27,093 nucleotides of DNA from CAZFVY01 sp964522665 (GTDB taxonomy: Bacteria; Verrucomicrobiota; Verrucomicrobiia; Limisphaerales; CAZFVY01). Positions 14,560-25,100 of this stretch are shown piece after piece (the stretch's first letter is position 1; each line of letters starts with the position of its first letter). The notes under the pieces are model-generated. The model did no database searches. It was not told where the DNA came from and saw nothing but the letters and a program-made list of their open reading frames with translations. The stretch is taken from positions 1 to 27,093 of the forward strand of contig CAZFVY010000100.1 of NCBI GenBank assembly GCA_964522665.1, read 5' to 3'. Both the position numbers and the translations under genes were made by a program.

Positions 14560-15017
14560 TTTTCAATCCCCGGGCTGGTCGCGCCGCCGGCCGCGCGCCA
14601 CGCGGTCCAGCCGTTGGGCAGGATATGGAGATTCGTGTAACCCCGTTCGCGCAGGCTTTGCGCGAGGCGATGGCTGAGTTCGCATTCCACTCCGTCGCAG
14701 TAGAGGACCAACGCCGACGCGGCCGTCAAAACCGGTGCGATCTCCCCGAAATGCTCGGCGAGGGATTGCGCGGGCAGACTCAAGGCGTTGCCAATGTGGC
14801 CCGCGGCATAGTCGGCGGGATCACGGGCATCCAAGAAGAGGGCGCCGTCGCGCCAGAATTGCTTCGCCTGGTCGGGCGTGATGAGTTCGCCCGCGGCCGG
14901 TTTGGTCGCCGACGGCGTGACGAGGGGAATTCCGCGCGGTGAAAGCTGATTGGCGCCCAACCCCAGGGCGACGCTGAGCGAAAGGAGGATTACGATCTGC
15001 GATACGAGACTCTTCAT
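14556..15017 (-). CDS. Membrane-anchored or secreted rhodanese-domain protein
   Basis: This 153-residue protein is called from the ATG at 15017, because the hydrophobic segment at residues 5-22 then becomes an N-terminal signal or anchor. Upstream extension would overlap the DUF1573 gene. The rhodanese fold spans about 43-145: F-L-D-A-R (61-65), A-G-H-I-x-N-A-L-S-L-P, and the active-site loop Y-C-D-G-V-E-C, with Cys107 as the expected persulfide carrier and Cys112 as a second thiol. The G-W-x-A-W near the end is also typical. It should move sulfane sulfur or act as a thiol carrier outside the cytoplasm. It starts 7 bp after DUF1573. Confidence 0.9.
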   Translation of the reverse strand: MKSLVSQIVILLSLSVALGLGANQLSPRGIPLVTPSATKPAAGELITPDQAKQFWRDGALFLDARDPADYAAGHIGNALSLPAQSLAEHFGEIAPVLTAASALVLYCDGVECELSHRLAQSLRERGYTNLHILPNGWTAWRAAGGATSPGIEK

Positions 15018-15024
15018 GGAGATG

Positions 15025-16041
15025 CTACGGTTTGAACACGTTGACGATGATCGGCAGTTCCATTTTGGGCTGAGCCGCCACCGACGTTTCAAAGGAGACA
15101 TTGCCGCTGATCGTGCTCGCCGGCAGATCGGCCAGCCGGGCGACCAATTCATACGCCTTCCCGCCTTCCTTCGGCTCGACTTCCAGCGTGATGCCCTTGA
15201 TCGTGCTTTGCGGATTCTTCAATTCGAACGGTTGGCCGGTCGCCGAACGAATCGTCACCCGGCGGGTCGTCAATGATTCCGGGCTTTCGGACGCTGGCTT
15301 CGTCGCGTCGGTGATGCTCCAATAGAGGGCTTCCGGACTAAGCGAAACTTCGCCCATGACGTGGCCGTAGAGGTAGAGGCTCGAGACCGGGGTGTTCGTC
15401 TGCTCGGCGGTGTAGAGGTGAACGTATTCGTTGAAGCGCCGCGGTTGCCCCTCCCGTTTGATTTCGATGCGCACGCGCGCGGTGGCGTCGTCAGGCTTGG
15501 CGCCAGGCTCCATGGTCGCCGTGATCCAGGGTTGAGAAGCGTCGAGTCGGGCGATCCGAAATGGTTTCCCGTCCGTGCGCGTCAAGGTGGCAAATTCGAC
15601 GGTGTTCGAGGCGCCGAACGCCAGGTTCGGGGCCAGCGTCGGCGGCGTCAACTCGTAGAGCGGCGTGTAATCGACTTTAATCGTGAGCGTGACCTCCGGG
15701 GTCAGAGGATCGTTCGAGCGGACCGCGATGTGTTTCTCGAGGATCGACCGGTAGAGGCCTAGATTTACGGTGAAGGGCAATTCGCCCGCGGCGCCCGGCG
15801 GTAGCGTATCCGGGTTCACCGCGGCCACCGTGCAACCGCACGATGGTTTGGGCGGCTCGACTTTGAGGATGGCGTCGCCGACGTTTTTGAACTTGAAGAC
15901 GCCAGTAACGGTGGCGACTTGCGACGTCTTGCCAAAATCATAGACCAAGGAATCGAATTGAATTTTGGGCGCGCCGTCCGCCAACGCGGCCGCGCACATT
16001 GCGCCCATCCATAATGCCATGCCAAACAGTTTTGTTTTCAT
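15025..16041 (-). CDS. DUF1573 domain protein, exported
   Basis: This 338-residue protein is called from the ATG at 16041, which places a clear signal peptide at residues 1-22 (A-A-A-L-A-D). An in-frame ATG at 16119 would put 26 hydrophilic residues before it. DUF1573 at about 26-115 has D-F-G-K, F-x-F-K-N-V-G-D, P-S-C-G-C-T (Cys68, Cys70) and R-S-N-D-P. The rest holds two or more further beta-sandwich segments with immunoglobulin-like strand patterns. Proteins of this kind are periplasmic or surface-exposed in Bacteroidetes, Planctomycetes and Verrucomicrobia, with no fixed function. It lies 97 bp after the giant gene and 7 bp before the rhodanese. Confidence 0.88.
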   Translation of the reverse strand: MKTKLFGMALWMGAMCAAALADGAPKIQFDSLVYDFGKTSQVATVTGVFKFKNVGDAILKVEPPKPSCGCTVAAVNPDTLPPGAAGELPFTVNLGLYRSILEKHIAVRSNDPLTPEVTLTIKVDYTPLYELTPPTLAPNLAFGASNTVEFATLTRTDGKPFRIARLDASQPWITATMEPGAKPDDATARVRIEIKREGQPRRFNEYVHLYTAEQTNTPVSSLYLYGHVMGEVSLSPEALYWSITDATKPASESPESLTTRRVTIRSATGQPFELKNPQSTIKGITLEVEPKEGGKAYELVARLADLPASTISGNVSFETSVAAQPKMELPIIVNVFKP

Positions 16042-16138
16042 AATTGTCGCCGCTTTCCTTCGGTCGGGCCGATTAGTCGCCCGCCAGTTGATGTTTCCGT
16101 TATTCGAGGTCAGATTCATTTGGGTTAGTCGCGCTTAC

Positions 16139-19100
16139 CTAATCTTGCACGACCACGACTCGGTAGAATCGCTGGTCGTTTGCTCCGGTCGGGTCGGTCT
16201 TGGTGGCGGTGAGTCCGGTGGCCGTGACGTTACCGGCGAGGTCCTGCCAGACAGGGTCGGCAAGATTGGACTTATATTGCACATAGTAAGTGGTACCGGG
16301 CGTCGCCGCCCACGAAATCGTCGGGACCCCGGCGGTCAACGTGATCGCGCTGATGACGGGCGCGACAGATACAATACTGACCTGGTAGAGTCGTTGTTGG
16401 CCGGAGCCAAGGGCGTCGATCTTTGAGGCGGTCTCGCCGGTGGCGGTGACATAGCCCGGCACGACCTTCCAGACGGAATCCAAAACATTGGATTTGTAGA
16501 GGAGGGAATAAGTGACGCCGGGTGTGGCGCTCCAAGATACGGTTACCACGCCGTTTGTGAGCGTGATCGAATCGATGACCGGGGAATCAGACTGACTGAC
16601 CAGCCCGGAACAGTTGGCGGTGGCGGAAACCGATCGCGCCTGACAGATGTCAGACCCGCGCGCGGTGACCGTGTCGAACGCTGGGTTTGAACCGGTCGTG
16701 ACCGTGTAGGACCCGCTGAAAGGCGCGGAGTCGCCCGGCGCCAAAGAAATCGGCCCCAGGACCCGCGTGTTGGCGACTGGCTGGCTGCTGACCACGGTGA
16801 CGTTGGTAAGGGTAATATCCCCGGTATTGCGGACGCTGCCGCCAAAGACGAGCAGCCCACCTGGAGCGACCTGCGTAGGCGGACAGACCCGGGTCACGGT
16901 AATGCCTGGGTTTGCCGCCAGGGCGCAACTGGCGGTGGCGGTCGCGGATACCGGGGCGGCGGTGCACCCGTCGTTTCCGGTGGCGATGACGACGCCCGTA
17001 ATCGAACAGCCGTCGGCGGGAGCGCTGAACCGCGCGATGAAGTTGGTCATGCCCCCCGGCGCGAGGCTGGCCACGACCAGGACTGTGCGGAGTTGACTGG
17101 TGATCACCACCAAATTGCTGAGCGTGACATTCCCGGTGTTGTTGACGGTTCCCGAGTAATCAATGACACCCCCGACCGGCGCCGGGAGAATGGGACAAGC
17201 CAGCGTAACCGCGAGGTCGGGCGCGCTCGAAAGGGAGCACGTCGCCGTGGTCGAGAACGACGAGATCGCGCCGCGGCAAGAATCGACCGCGCTGGCGGTC
17301 AACGTCGAGGTTACCGCGCAACCGATATTGGTCGGCGCGAAAAAGCTGCCGGTGAAAACGGCCACCTCGCCGGGCGCCAAAGCGGCGAGCGTCAGGATCG
17401 GCGTGGCGCCGGCGCGGCTGTTCAGCACGACGACGTTGGTCAATGTAATGTTGCCGGTGTTTTGAAGTTTGCCGCCGTACGTAAGCAGGGCGCCTGGCGC
17501 CACCGGCCCGGCGGGACAGATTTGGGTCACTTCCAGAGCCGGCGCGGAAAGCAGGGCGCAGGAGCTGGTGGCGGTGGCGACGACAGGAGTGCCGCCACAT
17601 ACGCTGGTGGCGTCGTTCGCGCGGGCCGTCAAGGTGGAGGTAATCCCGCAACCACTCGCGAACGGAGCCGTGTAGCTGCCGCTAAACGAAAGGCGGGCGC
17701 CCGCCGCCAGAGTCGCGGCCGTAAGGACCGGGGTGGCGCCGGTGCGATCATTGGTCACGACGACGTTGGTCAATGTCGTATCGCCCGTGTTTTGGACGAA
17801 TCCGAGGTAGGTTAAGATGCCGCCGGGCGCGACGGCGGTGGCCGGGCAGGTTTGGGACACGACGAGGCGCGATGAAGAGAGGATGGGGCAGGTCGTGGTC
17901 GTGGAAATTGACACCGTGGACCCGCCGCAGGTTTCCTCGCCGGCGGCGGTCAACGTATCCGTGACCGCGCAGAGGTTGGTGGGGATGACGTAACTGCCGG
18001 TGAAGAAGGCGCCGGCGCCGGGAACGAGCGTGATCGGTCCGAAAACCGGCGTGTTCATCGCGGGTTGATTGTTGAAGACGAAAACATTGGTCAGAGTCAC
18101 GTTGCCCGTATTGGTGACCGCGCCTGAATAAGCGAGAATTCCCCCGGGTGTGACCGAGACGAGAGGACACGCCTTCGTGAGTGAAATCTGCGGCGAGAGA
18201 ATTAAGGGGCACGTGCCTGTTTCGCTGTTGGTGACCGTTTGACCCGAGCAAACATCCTGGGCGGAGGCCGTCACGGAGCTCGTGACCGAGCACGCCTCCA
18301 AGGGGGCGTTGAAGCTGCTATTGAAACTGGCCGTGGCGCCGGGCGCCAGAGAAGCGAGAACGAATACTTTAGTATTCGGCGCAGGCTGGCTGCTGACGAC
18401 AGTGATATTCGTCAAAGCTACGTTGCCGGTGTTGTGGACGCTGCCGCCATACACCAGCACGCCGCCGGGCGCGACGCTCGTGGTCGGACAATCGCGGGTC
18501 ACGGTCAGACTGGGGCTGGTCAACAGCGCGCAACTCGCGGAGGCGACCGCGGTCACCAGCGCGCCAGCGCAGGCGTCACTGCCGGAGACGCTGACTGACC
18601 GCGTGAGAGAACAAGCGTTGGGCGGCGCGGTAAAACTGGCCGTGAAGTTGGTGAAGGCTCCCGGCGCCAAGCTGGCGACGATCAAGATCGCGTTGAACTG
18701 GCTGCTGACGACGACGTTGGTCAGCGTCACGCTGCCGGGGTTGCTCACGCTGCCGGCGTAGGTGGTGACGCCGCCGGGAGTGGTTGGAGTGATCGGGCAG
18801 GAGAGGGTGATCGCGATGGCTGGAGCGCTCAAGAGCGAGCAAGTCGTCGTGGTCGAGAAGGAAACCGTCGCACCACGGCACGCCTCGGAGCCGCTGGCGG
18901 TTAAGGTCGAGGTCACCGCGCAGCCACTATTCCGCGGCGCGACAAAACTGCCGGAGAACGCGGCCGTTTCACCGGGCGCCATTCGGGCCAAGGTAAAGAC
19001 GGGCGCCGCGCCGCCGCGATTGTTGAACACGGTCACATTGGTCAACGTGACGTCGCCCGTATTTCGAACGGAGCCACCGTACGTGAGAATCGAGCCGGGC

Positions 19101-22100
19101 GCCACCGGGGTCGCGGGACAAATCTGCGTCAGTTCCAACGCCGGCGTCGTCAGCAGTGGACAGGAACCGATCGCGGTCGCCACGACGGGAGCGCCGCCGC
19201 AAGCGCTGGTGGCATCGTTGGCGCGAGCGGTCAAGGTGTAGGTGGAGGAACAACCGCTGTTGGCGGGCGTCAGATAACTCCCAGTGAAGACCATGCTGGC
19301 GCCGGGAACCAAGACGGCCGCCCGGAATACTTCCGTCGTGCCGGTGCGGTCGTTGGTCACGACGAGATTGGTGAGCGTGGTGTCCCCCGTGTTTTGCACG
19401 GCGCCCGAATAACTCAAGAGACCGCCGGGCGAGACGGAAGCGAGCGGGCAGGATTGGGTTACAGATAGTCGCGACGACGTGAATATCAGGCAAGTGGCCG
19501 TGAAGGACGACGCCACGGTCGTGCCCGCGCAGGTTTCCTGGCCGGTGGCGGTGACTGTGCCGGTGATCGAACAGACATTCGTTGGGACGAGGTAGCTGCC
19601 GGTGAACTTGGCGCCGGCGCCCGGCGCCAGCGTGACCGGCCCAAATACCGGTGTATTCGGCGCGGGCTGGTTGTTGACGACCAGAACATTCGTCAGGGTG
19701 ACATTACCGGTGTTGGTGACGGCGCCGGAATAGACGAGCATGGCGCCAGGCGTCGGCGAGGCCGGTGGGCAAGTCTTGGTTACGGTAATTTGAGGCGCCG
19801 CCACGAGCGGACAGGTGTTCGTGACCGCGCCGGTGATAACCCCTCCCAGGCAGCCGTCCTGGGCCGTGACGATCAAGGCGCTGGTGACCGCGCACGCGTC
19901 CGTGGGCGCGTTAAAACTGCCGCTGAAATTGGCGGTGGTTCCGGGGGCCAGCGACGCGAGGACGAAGATAGTCGTATTGGGCGCCGGTTGACTGCTGACG
20001 ACGGTGAGGTTCGTCAGCGTGACGTTCCCGCTGTTGAAGACGCTACCGCCGTACACCAGCACGCCGCCGGGCGCGACGGCCGCGGGAGGGCAGGTCTGGG
20101 TCACGGTCACGCCGGGGATCGCCAAAAGCCCGCAAGTCGCGCTCGCGCGGGCGGTCAGCGGAACTCCGGCGCAGGCTTCGTCGCCGGTGGCGGTGACCGC
20201 GCCGACGAGCGAACAGGCGTCGAGGGGAGCGACGAACCGGGCGACGAAATTGGTGAAAGCGCCCGGCGCGAGGCTGGGGACGGTCAGGACGAGGTTGAGC
20301 TGGCTACTGACGATGACCACGTTCGTCACGGTGACGTTGCCCGGATTGCTCACGGTTCCGGTGAAATTGACCACGCCGCCGGGAGAGACGGGAACGACCG
20401 GACAGACCAACGCGACCGAGAGGTTCGGGGCGCTGAGCAACGAACAGGTCGTCGTGGTGGAGAACGAAAGGACCGTGCCACGACACGCGTCGGTCGCGCT
20501 GACGCTCAAGGTGGCGGTGACGGAACAACCGCTGTCAAGCGGTACGAGGTAGCTGCCGGTGAAAATGGCGGAGGCGCCGGGAGGCAGGGTCGCGAGGGAG
20601 AAGACGGGCGTGGTTCCAGTTCGATTGTTGAGGACGATCACGTTGGTTAGCGTCACGGCGCCCGTGTTATGAACCACGCCGCTATAAGTGAGAATCCCAC
20701 CGGGCGCTACGGGAATGACGGGACAAACTTGCGTCACGTCGAGAGCGGGCGCGCTCGCCACCGGACACGAACTGGTGGCGCTGGCGACGACCGGAGTGCC
20801 GCCGCAGGCGGCGGTCGCGTCGTTGGCGCGGGCCGTCAAAGTGGAGGTAACCGCGCAACCACTGTTGGTGGGGACGACGTAGCTGCCGGTGAAAACAACC
20901 GTTGCCCCGGGCGCCAGTAGCGGCGCGGTGAACACTGGCGTGGCGCCGGTACGGTCACTGGTCACCACCAGATTGGTCAAGGTGGTGTTGCCGGTGTTTT
21001 GGACGCTGCCGCTGTAGGTCAACAAACCGCCAGGCGCGGTGGGCAGCAGGGGACAGGAGAGGGTCGCCGCCAGGCGGGAGGTCGCCAGAATCGGGCAGGT
21101 GGTGGTGGTTGATATCGAGACGGTGGCGCCGCCGCACTGGTTCTGACCGGCGGCGGTCAGGGTGTCGGTGATGGCGCAGACGTTGGCCGGGATGATGTAG
21201 CTGCCGGTAAAAGTGGCGCCGCCGCCGGGGGGCAGGGTGACCGGCCCAAAGACGGGCGTGTTGGGCGCGGGTTGGTTGTTGACGACGAAAACATTGGTGA
21301 GCGTGACGTTTCCCGTGTTGGTGACCGTGCCCGTAAAGACGAACGCTCCACCGGGCGTGACGGGCAGCGTCGGACAGGCTTTGGTCAAGGCGATCTGGGG
21401 AGCCGTCACCAACGGGCACGCGCTCGTCTGGGAGCCGGAGACGACGGCGCCCGAGCAGACGTCCTGGCCGGTGACCGTCAGGACGCTCGTCACTGAACAG
21501 GTATCCGAAGGGGCATTAAAGCTGCTGGTAAAATTGACGGACGCGCCGGGGGCCAGGGAGGCGAGAAAGAATACCGGCGTGCTGGGAGCCGGTTGGCTGG
21601 AAAGCACCGTGACATTCGTCAGCGTGATATTGCCGTTGTTGCGAACGCTGCCGCTCGACACCAGGACGGCGCCCGGCGCCACGGGGGCGGTTGGACAGAG
21701 CCGGGTCACGGCCAGGCCCGGGCTGATCGCGAGCACGCAACTGGCGGAGGCGGCGCTGGTCACCATCATCGCGGTGCAGGCATCACTGCCGGTGGCGGTG
21801 ACGGCGCTGTTAAGCGAGCAGGCGTCAACGGGAGCGACGAAACGGGCGACAAAGTTGGTGAAGGCTCCCGGCGCCAGGCTGGGCACGGTCAAGACGACGT
21901 TGAGTTGGCTGCTGACGACGACCACGTTCATCAGCGCGATGTTGCCCGGGTTGCTCAGGGTTCCGGTGTAGTTGACCACGCCGCCCGGAGCGACGGGGAC
22001 GACCGGACAGACCAGGGTGACGAAGAGGTTCGGGGTGCTCAGCAACGAACAAGTCGTGGTGGTGGAGAACGATAGGACCGTGCCACGACACGCGTCGGTC

Positions 22101-25100
22101 GCGCTCGCGCTCAAGGTGGCGGTGACGGAACAACCGCTGTTGAGCGGCACGAGATAGCTGCCGGTGAAACTGGCAGAGGCGCCGGGAGGCAGGGTCGCGA
22201 GGGAGAAGACGGGGGTGGAGCCCGTGCGATTGTTGAGGACGAGCACGTTGGTCAACGTCACGGAGCCCGTGTTATGAACCACGCCGCTATAAGTGAGAAT
22301 CCCGCCGGGCGCTACGGGAGTGACGGGACAAACCTGCGTCACGTCGAGAGCGGGTGCGCTCGTCACTGGACACGAACTTGTGGCGCTGGCAATGACCGGA
22401 GTGCCGCCGCAGGCGGCGGTCGCGTCGTTGGCGCGGGCCGTCAAAGTGGAGGTAACCGCGCAACCACTGTTGGTGGGGACGACGTAGCTGCCGGTGAAAA
22501 CAACCGTTGCCCCGGGCGCCAGTAGCGGCGCGGTGAACACTGGCGTGGCGCCGGTACGGTCACTGGTCACCACCAGATTGGTCAAGGTGGTGTTGCCGGT
22601 GTTTTGGACGCTGCCGCTGTAGGTCAACAAACCGCCAGGCGCGGTGGGCAGCAGGGGACAGGAGAGGGTCGCCGCCAGGCGGGAGGTCGCCAGAATCGGG
22701 CAGGTGGTGGTGGTTGATATCGAGACGGTGGCGCCGCCGCACTGGTTCTGACCGGCGGCGGTCAGGGTGTCGGTGATGGCGCAGACGTTGGCCGGGATGA
22801 TGTAGCTGCCGGTAAAAGTGGCGCCGCCGCCGGGGGGCAGGGTGACCGGCCCAAAGACGGGCGTGTTGGGCGCGGGTTGGTTGTTGACGACGAAAACATT
22901 GGTGAGCGTGACGTTTCCCGTGTTGGTGACCGTGCCCGTAAAGACGAACGCTCCACCGGGCGTGACGGGCAGCGTCGGGCAAGCCTTGGTCAAGGCGAGC
23001 TGGGGAGCCGTCACTAACGGGCACGCGCTCGTTTGGGTCGCCGTCACCGTATTGCCCGAGCAGACGTCTTGGCCGGTAACCGTCAGTATGCTCGTTACTG
23101 AACAGGTATCCAACGGGGCGTTAAAGCTGCTGTTGAAACTGGCCGAGGCACCTGGAGCCAATGAGGGCAGGACGAACACGGTCGTATTCGGGACCGGCTG
23201 GCTGCTGACGACGGTGAGATTGGTGAGCGTGAGGTTGCCGGTGTTGCGAATGCTGCCGCCATACACCAGCACGCCACCTGGCGCCACTGGCGTTAACGGG
23301 CAAAGACGGGTCACCGACACGTTCGGGGTAGCCACCAGTCCGCACGTCGCCGACACGGTATTCGTGACCGACGCTGAGCTGCAGGCATCGGCGCCGGTGG
23401 CGGTCACGGAACTGGTGACGGAGCACGCGTTCAGGGGCGCGGTGAAATTGGCGGAGAAGTTAACGGTGGTCCCTGGGGTCAGGCTCGGGACGATCAAGAT
23501 GGTGTTGAGCTGACTGCCGACGACCACCACGTTGTTCAACGTTCCATTGCCGGAATTGCGCACGGTCCCGGTGTAGGTGACCACCCCTCCGGGCGCCGTT
23601 GGGGCCGCCGGACACACCAGCGTGACGACGATCCCCGGGGTCGTAATAACTGGGCAAGTCGAACTCACCGAATTGGTCACCGTGGAGCTGTCGCACGGAT
23701 TACCGGCGGTTGCGGTCAAGGTCGCGGTGATCGAACAGCCAATGTTGATCGGCACGACGTAACTGCCGGAGAAAACGGCCACATCGCCGGGAGCCAGATT
23801 TGCGAGGGCAAAAACTGGGGTCGCGCCGGTGTGACTACTCAGCACGACGACGTTGGTCAGGTTGACGTTGCCGACGTTCCGAACGGAACCGCCATAGGTA
23901 AGCACGGCGCCGGGCGTGGCCGGGATCACCGGGCAGGTCTGCGTCACCGCCAAGGCGGGCGTTGTCAGCGCCGAACAAGTCATCGTCGCCAAGGCAATCA
24001 CGGGCGTTCCCCCGCACGCGCTGGTGGCGTCGTTGGCGCGGGCTGTCAAAGTCGAGGTAACCGAGCACCCGCTGATGGCCGGGGTGAGATAGCTCCCGGT
24101 GAAATTGACCGTGGCGCCCGGGGTCAGACTGACCGCGGTAAACACCGGCGTGGCCCCGGTGCGGTCGTTGGTCACGACCAGATTGGTCAGGGTGGTGTCG
24201 CCGGTATTCTGGACGCTGCCACTATAGGTCAGCAAGCCGCCGGGCGCGACCGGAGCGGGCGGGCAGAGTTGCGTCACCGTCAAGCGGGAGGAGGTGAACA
24301 CCAGGCAGGTCGTAGTAAACGACGACGCGACCGTTGTCCCGGCGCACTTGTCCTGGCCGGAGGCGGTGACCGTGCCGGTGATCGAACATATATTGGGCGG
24401 GATGACGTAGCTGCCGGTAAAATTGGTACCGGCGCCCGGGGCCAGCGACACCGGCCCAAAGACCGGCGTGTTCGGCGCGGGCTGGTTGTTCACGACGAAA
24501 ACGTTGGTCAGCGTCACGTTGCCCGTATTCGTGATCGTCCCGGAGTAAACCAACGTTCCGCCGGGTGTGACGGAACCTGGTGGGCACGATTTGGTAACGG
24601 TAATTTGAGGCGACGCCACCAACGGGCAGACGCCCGTCTGGGAGTTGGAGACCGTGTTACCCGAGCAAATCTCCTGGGCCGTGACGGTCAGGGTACTCGT
24701 GACTGAGCAGGCATCCGCGGGCGCATTAAAGCTACTGTTAAAACTGGCTGACGCGCCGGGCGCCAGTGAGGCCAGCACGAACACCGTGGTGTTGGGAACC
24801 GGCTGGTCGCTAAGCACGGTTAGGTTGGTGAGCGTGATATTACCGGAATTGTGAATGCTGCCGCCATAGACCAGCACGCCGCCGGGCGCGACGGGCGCAC
24901 TGGGACAAAGACGGGTCACGGAAAGGCCGGGGGTGGTTACCAGCGGGCAGGTCGCGGTCGCGGCGCTCGACACCGGCGTCGCGGTGCAGGCATCACTGCC
25001 GGTCGCAGTGACCGATCCGGTGAGGGAGCAGGCGTTCAGCGGCGCCGTGAAACCGGCGGTAAAGTTAACGAACCCGCCCGGCGACAGGCTCGGCACGATT

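Noticed and set aside
17093..24706. Long plus-strand ORFs opposite the giant gene (for example 17093-17815, 19790-20650, 23831-24706)
   Set aside because: They are Arg/Gly/Asp-rich shadows that repeat with the 1605-bp period and lack any domain. They arise from low stop-codon density opposite a GC-rich repetitive gene.
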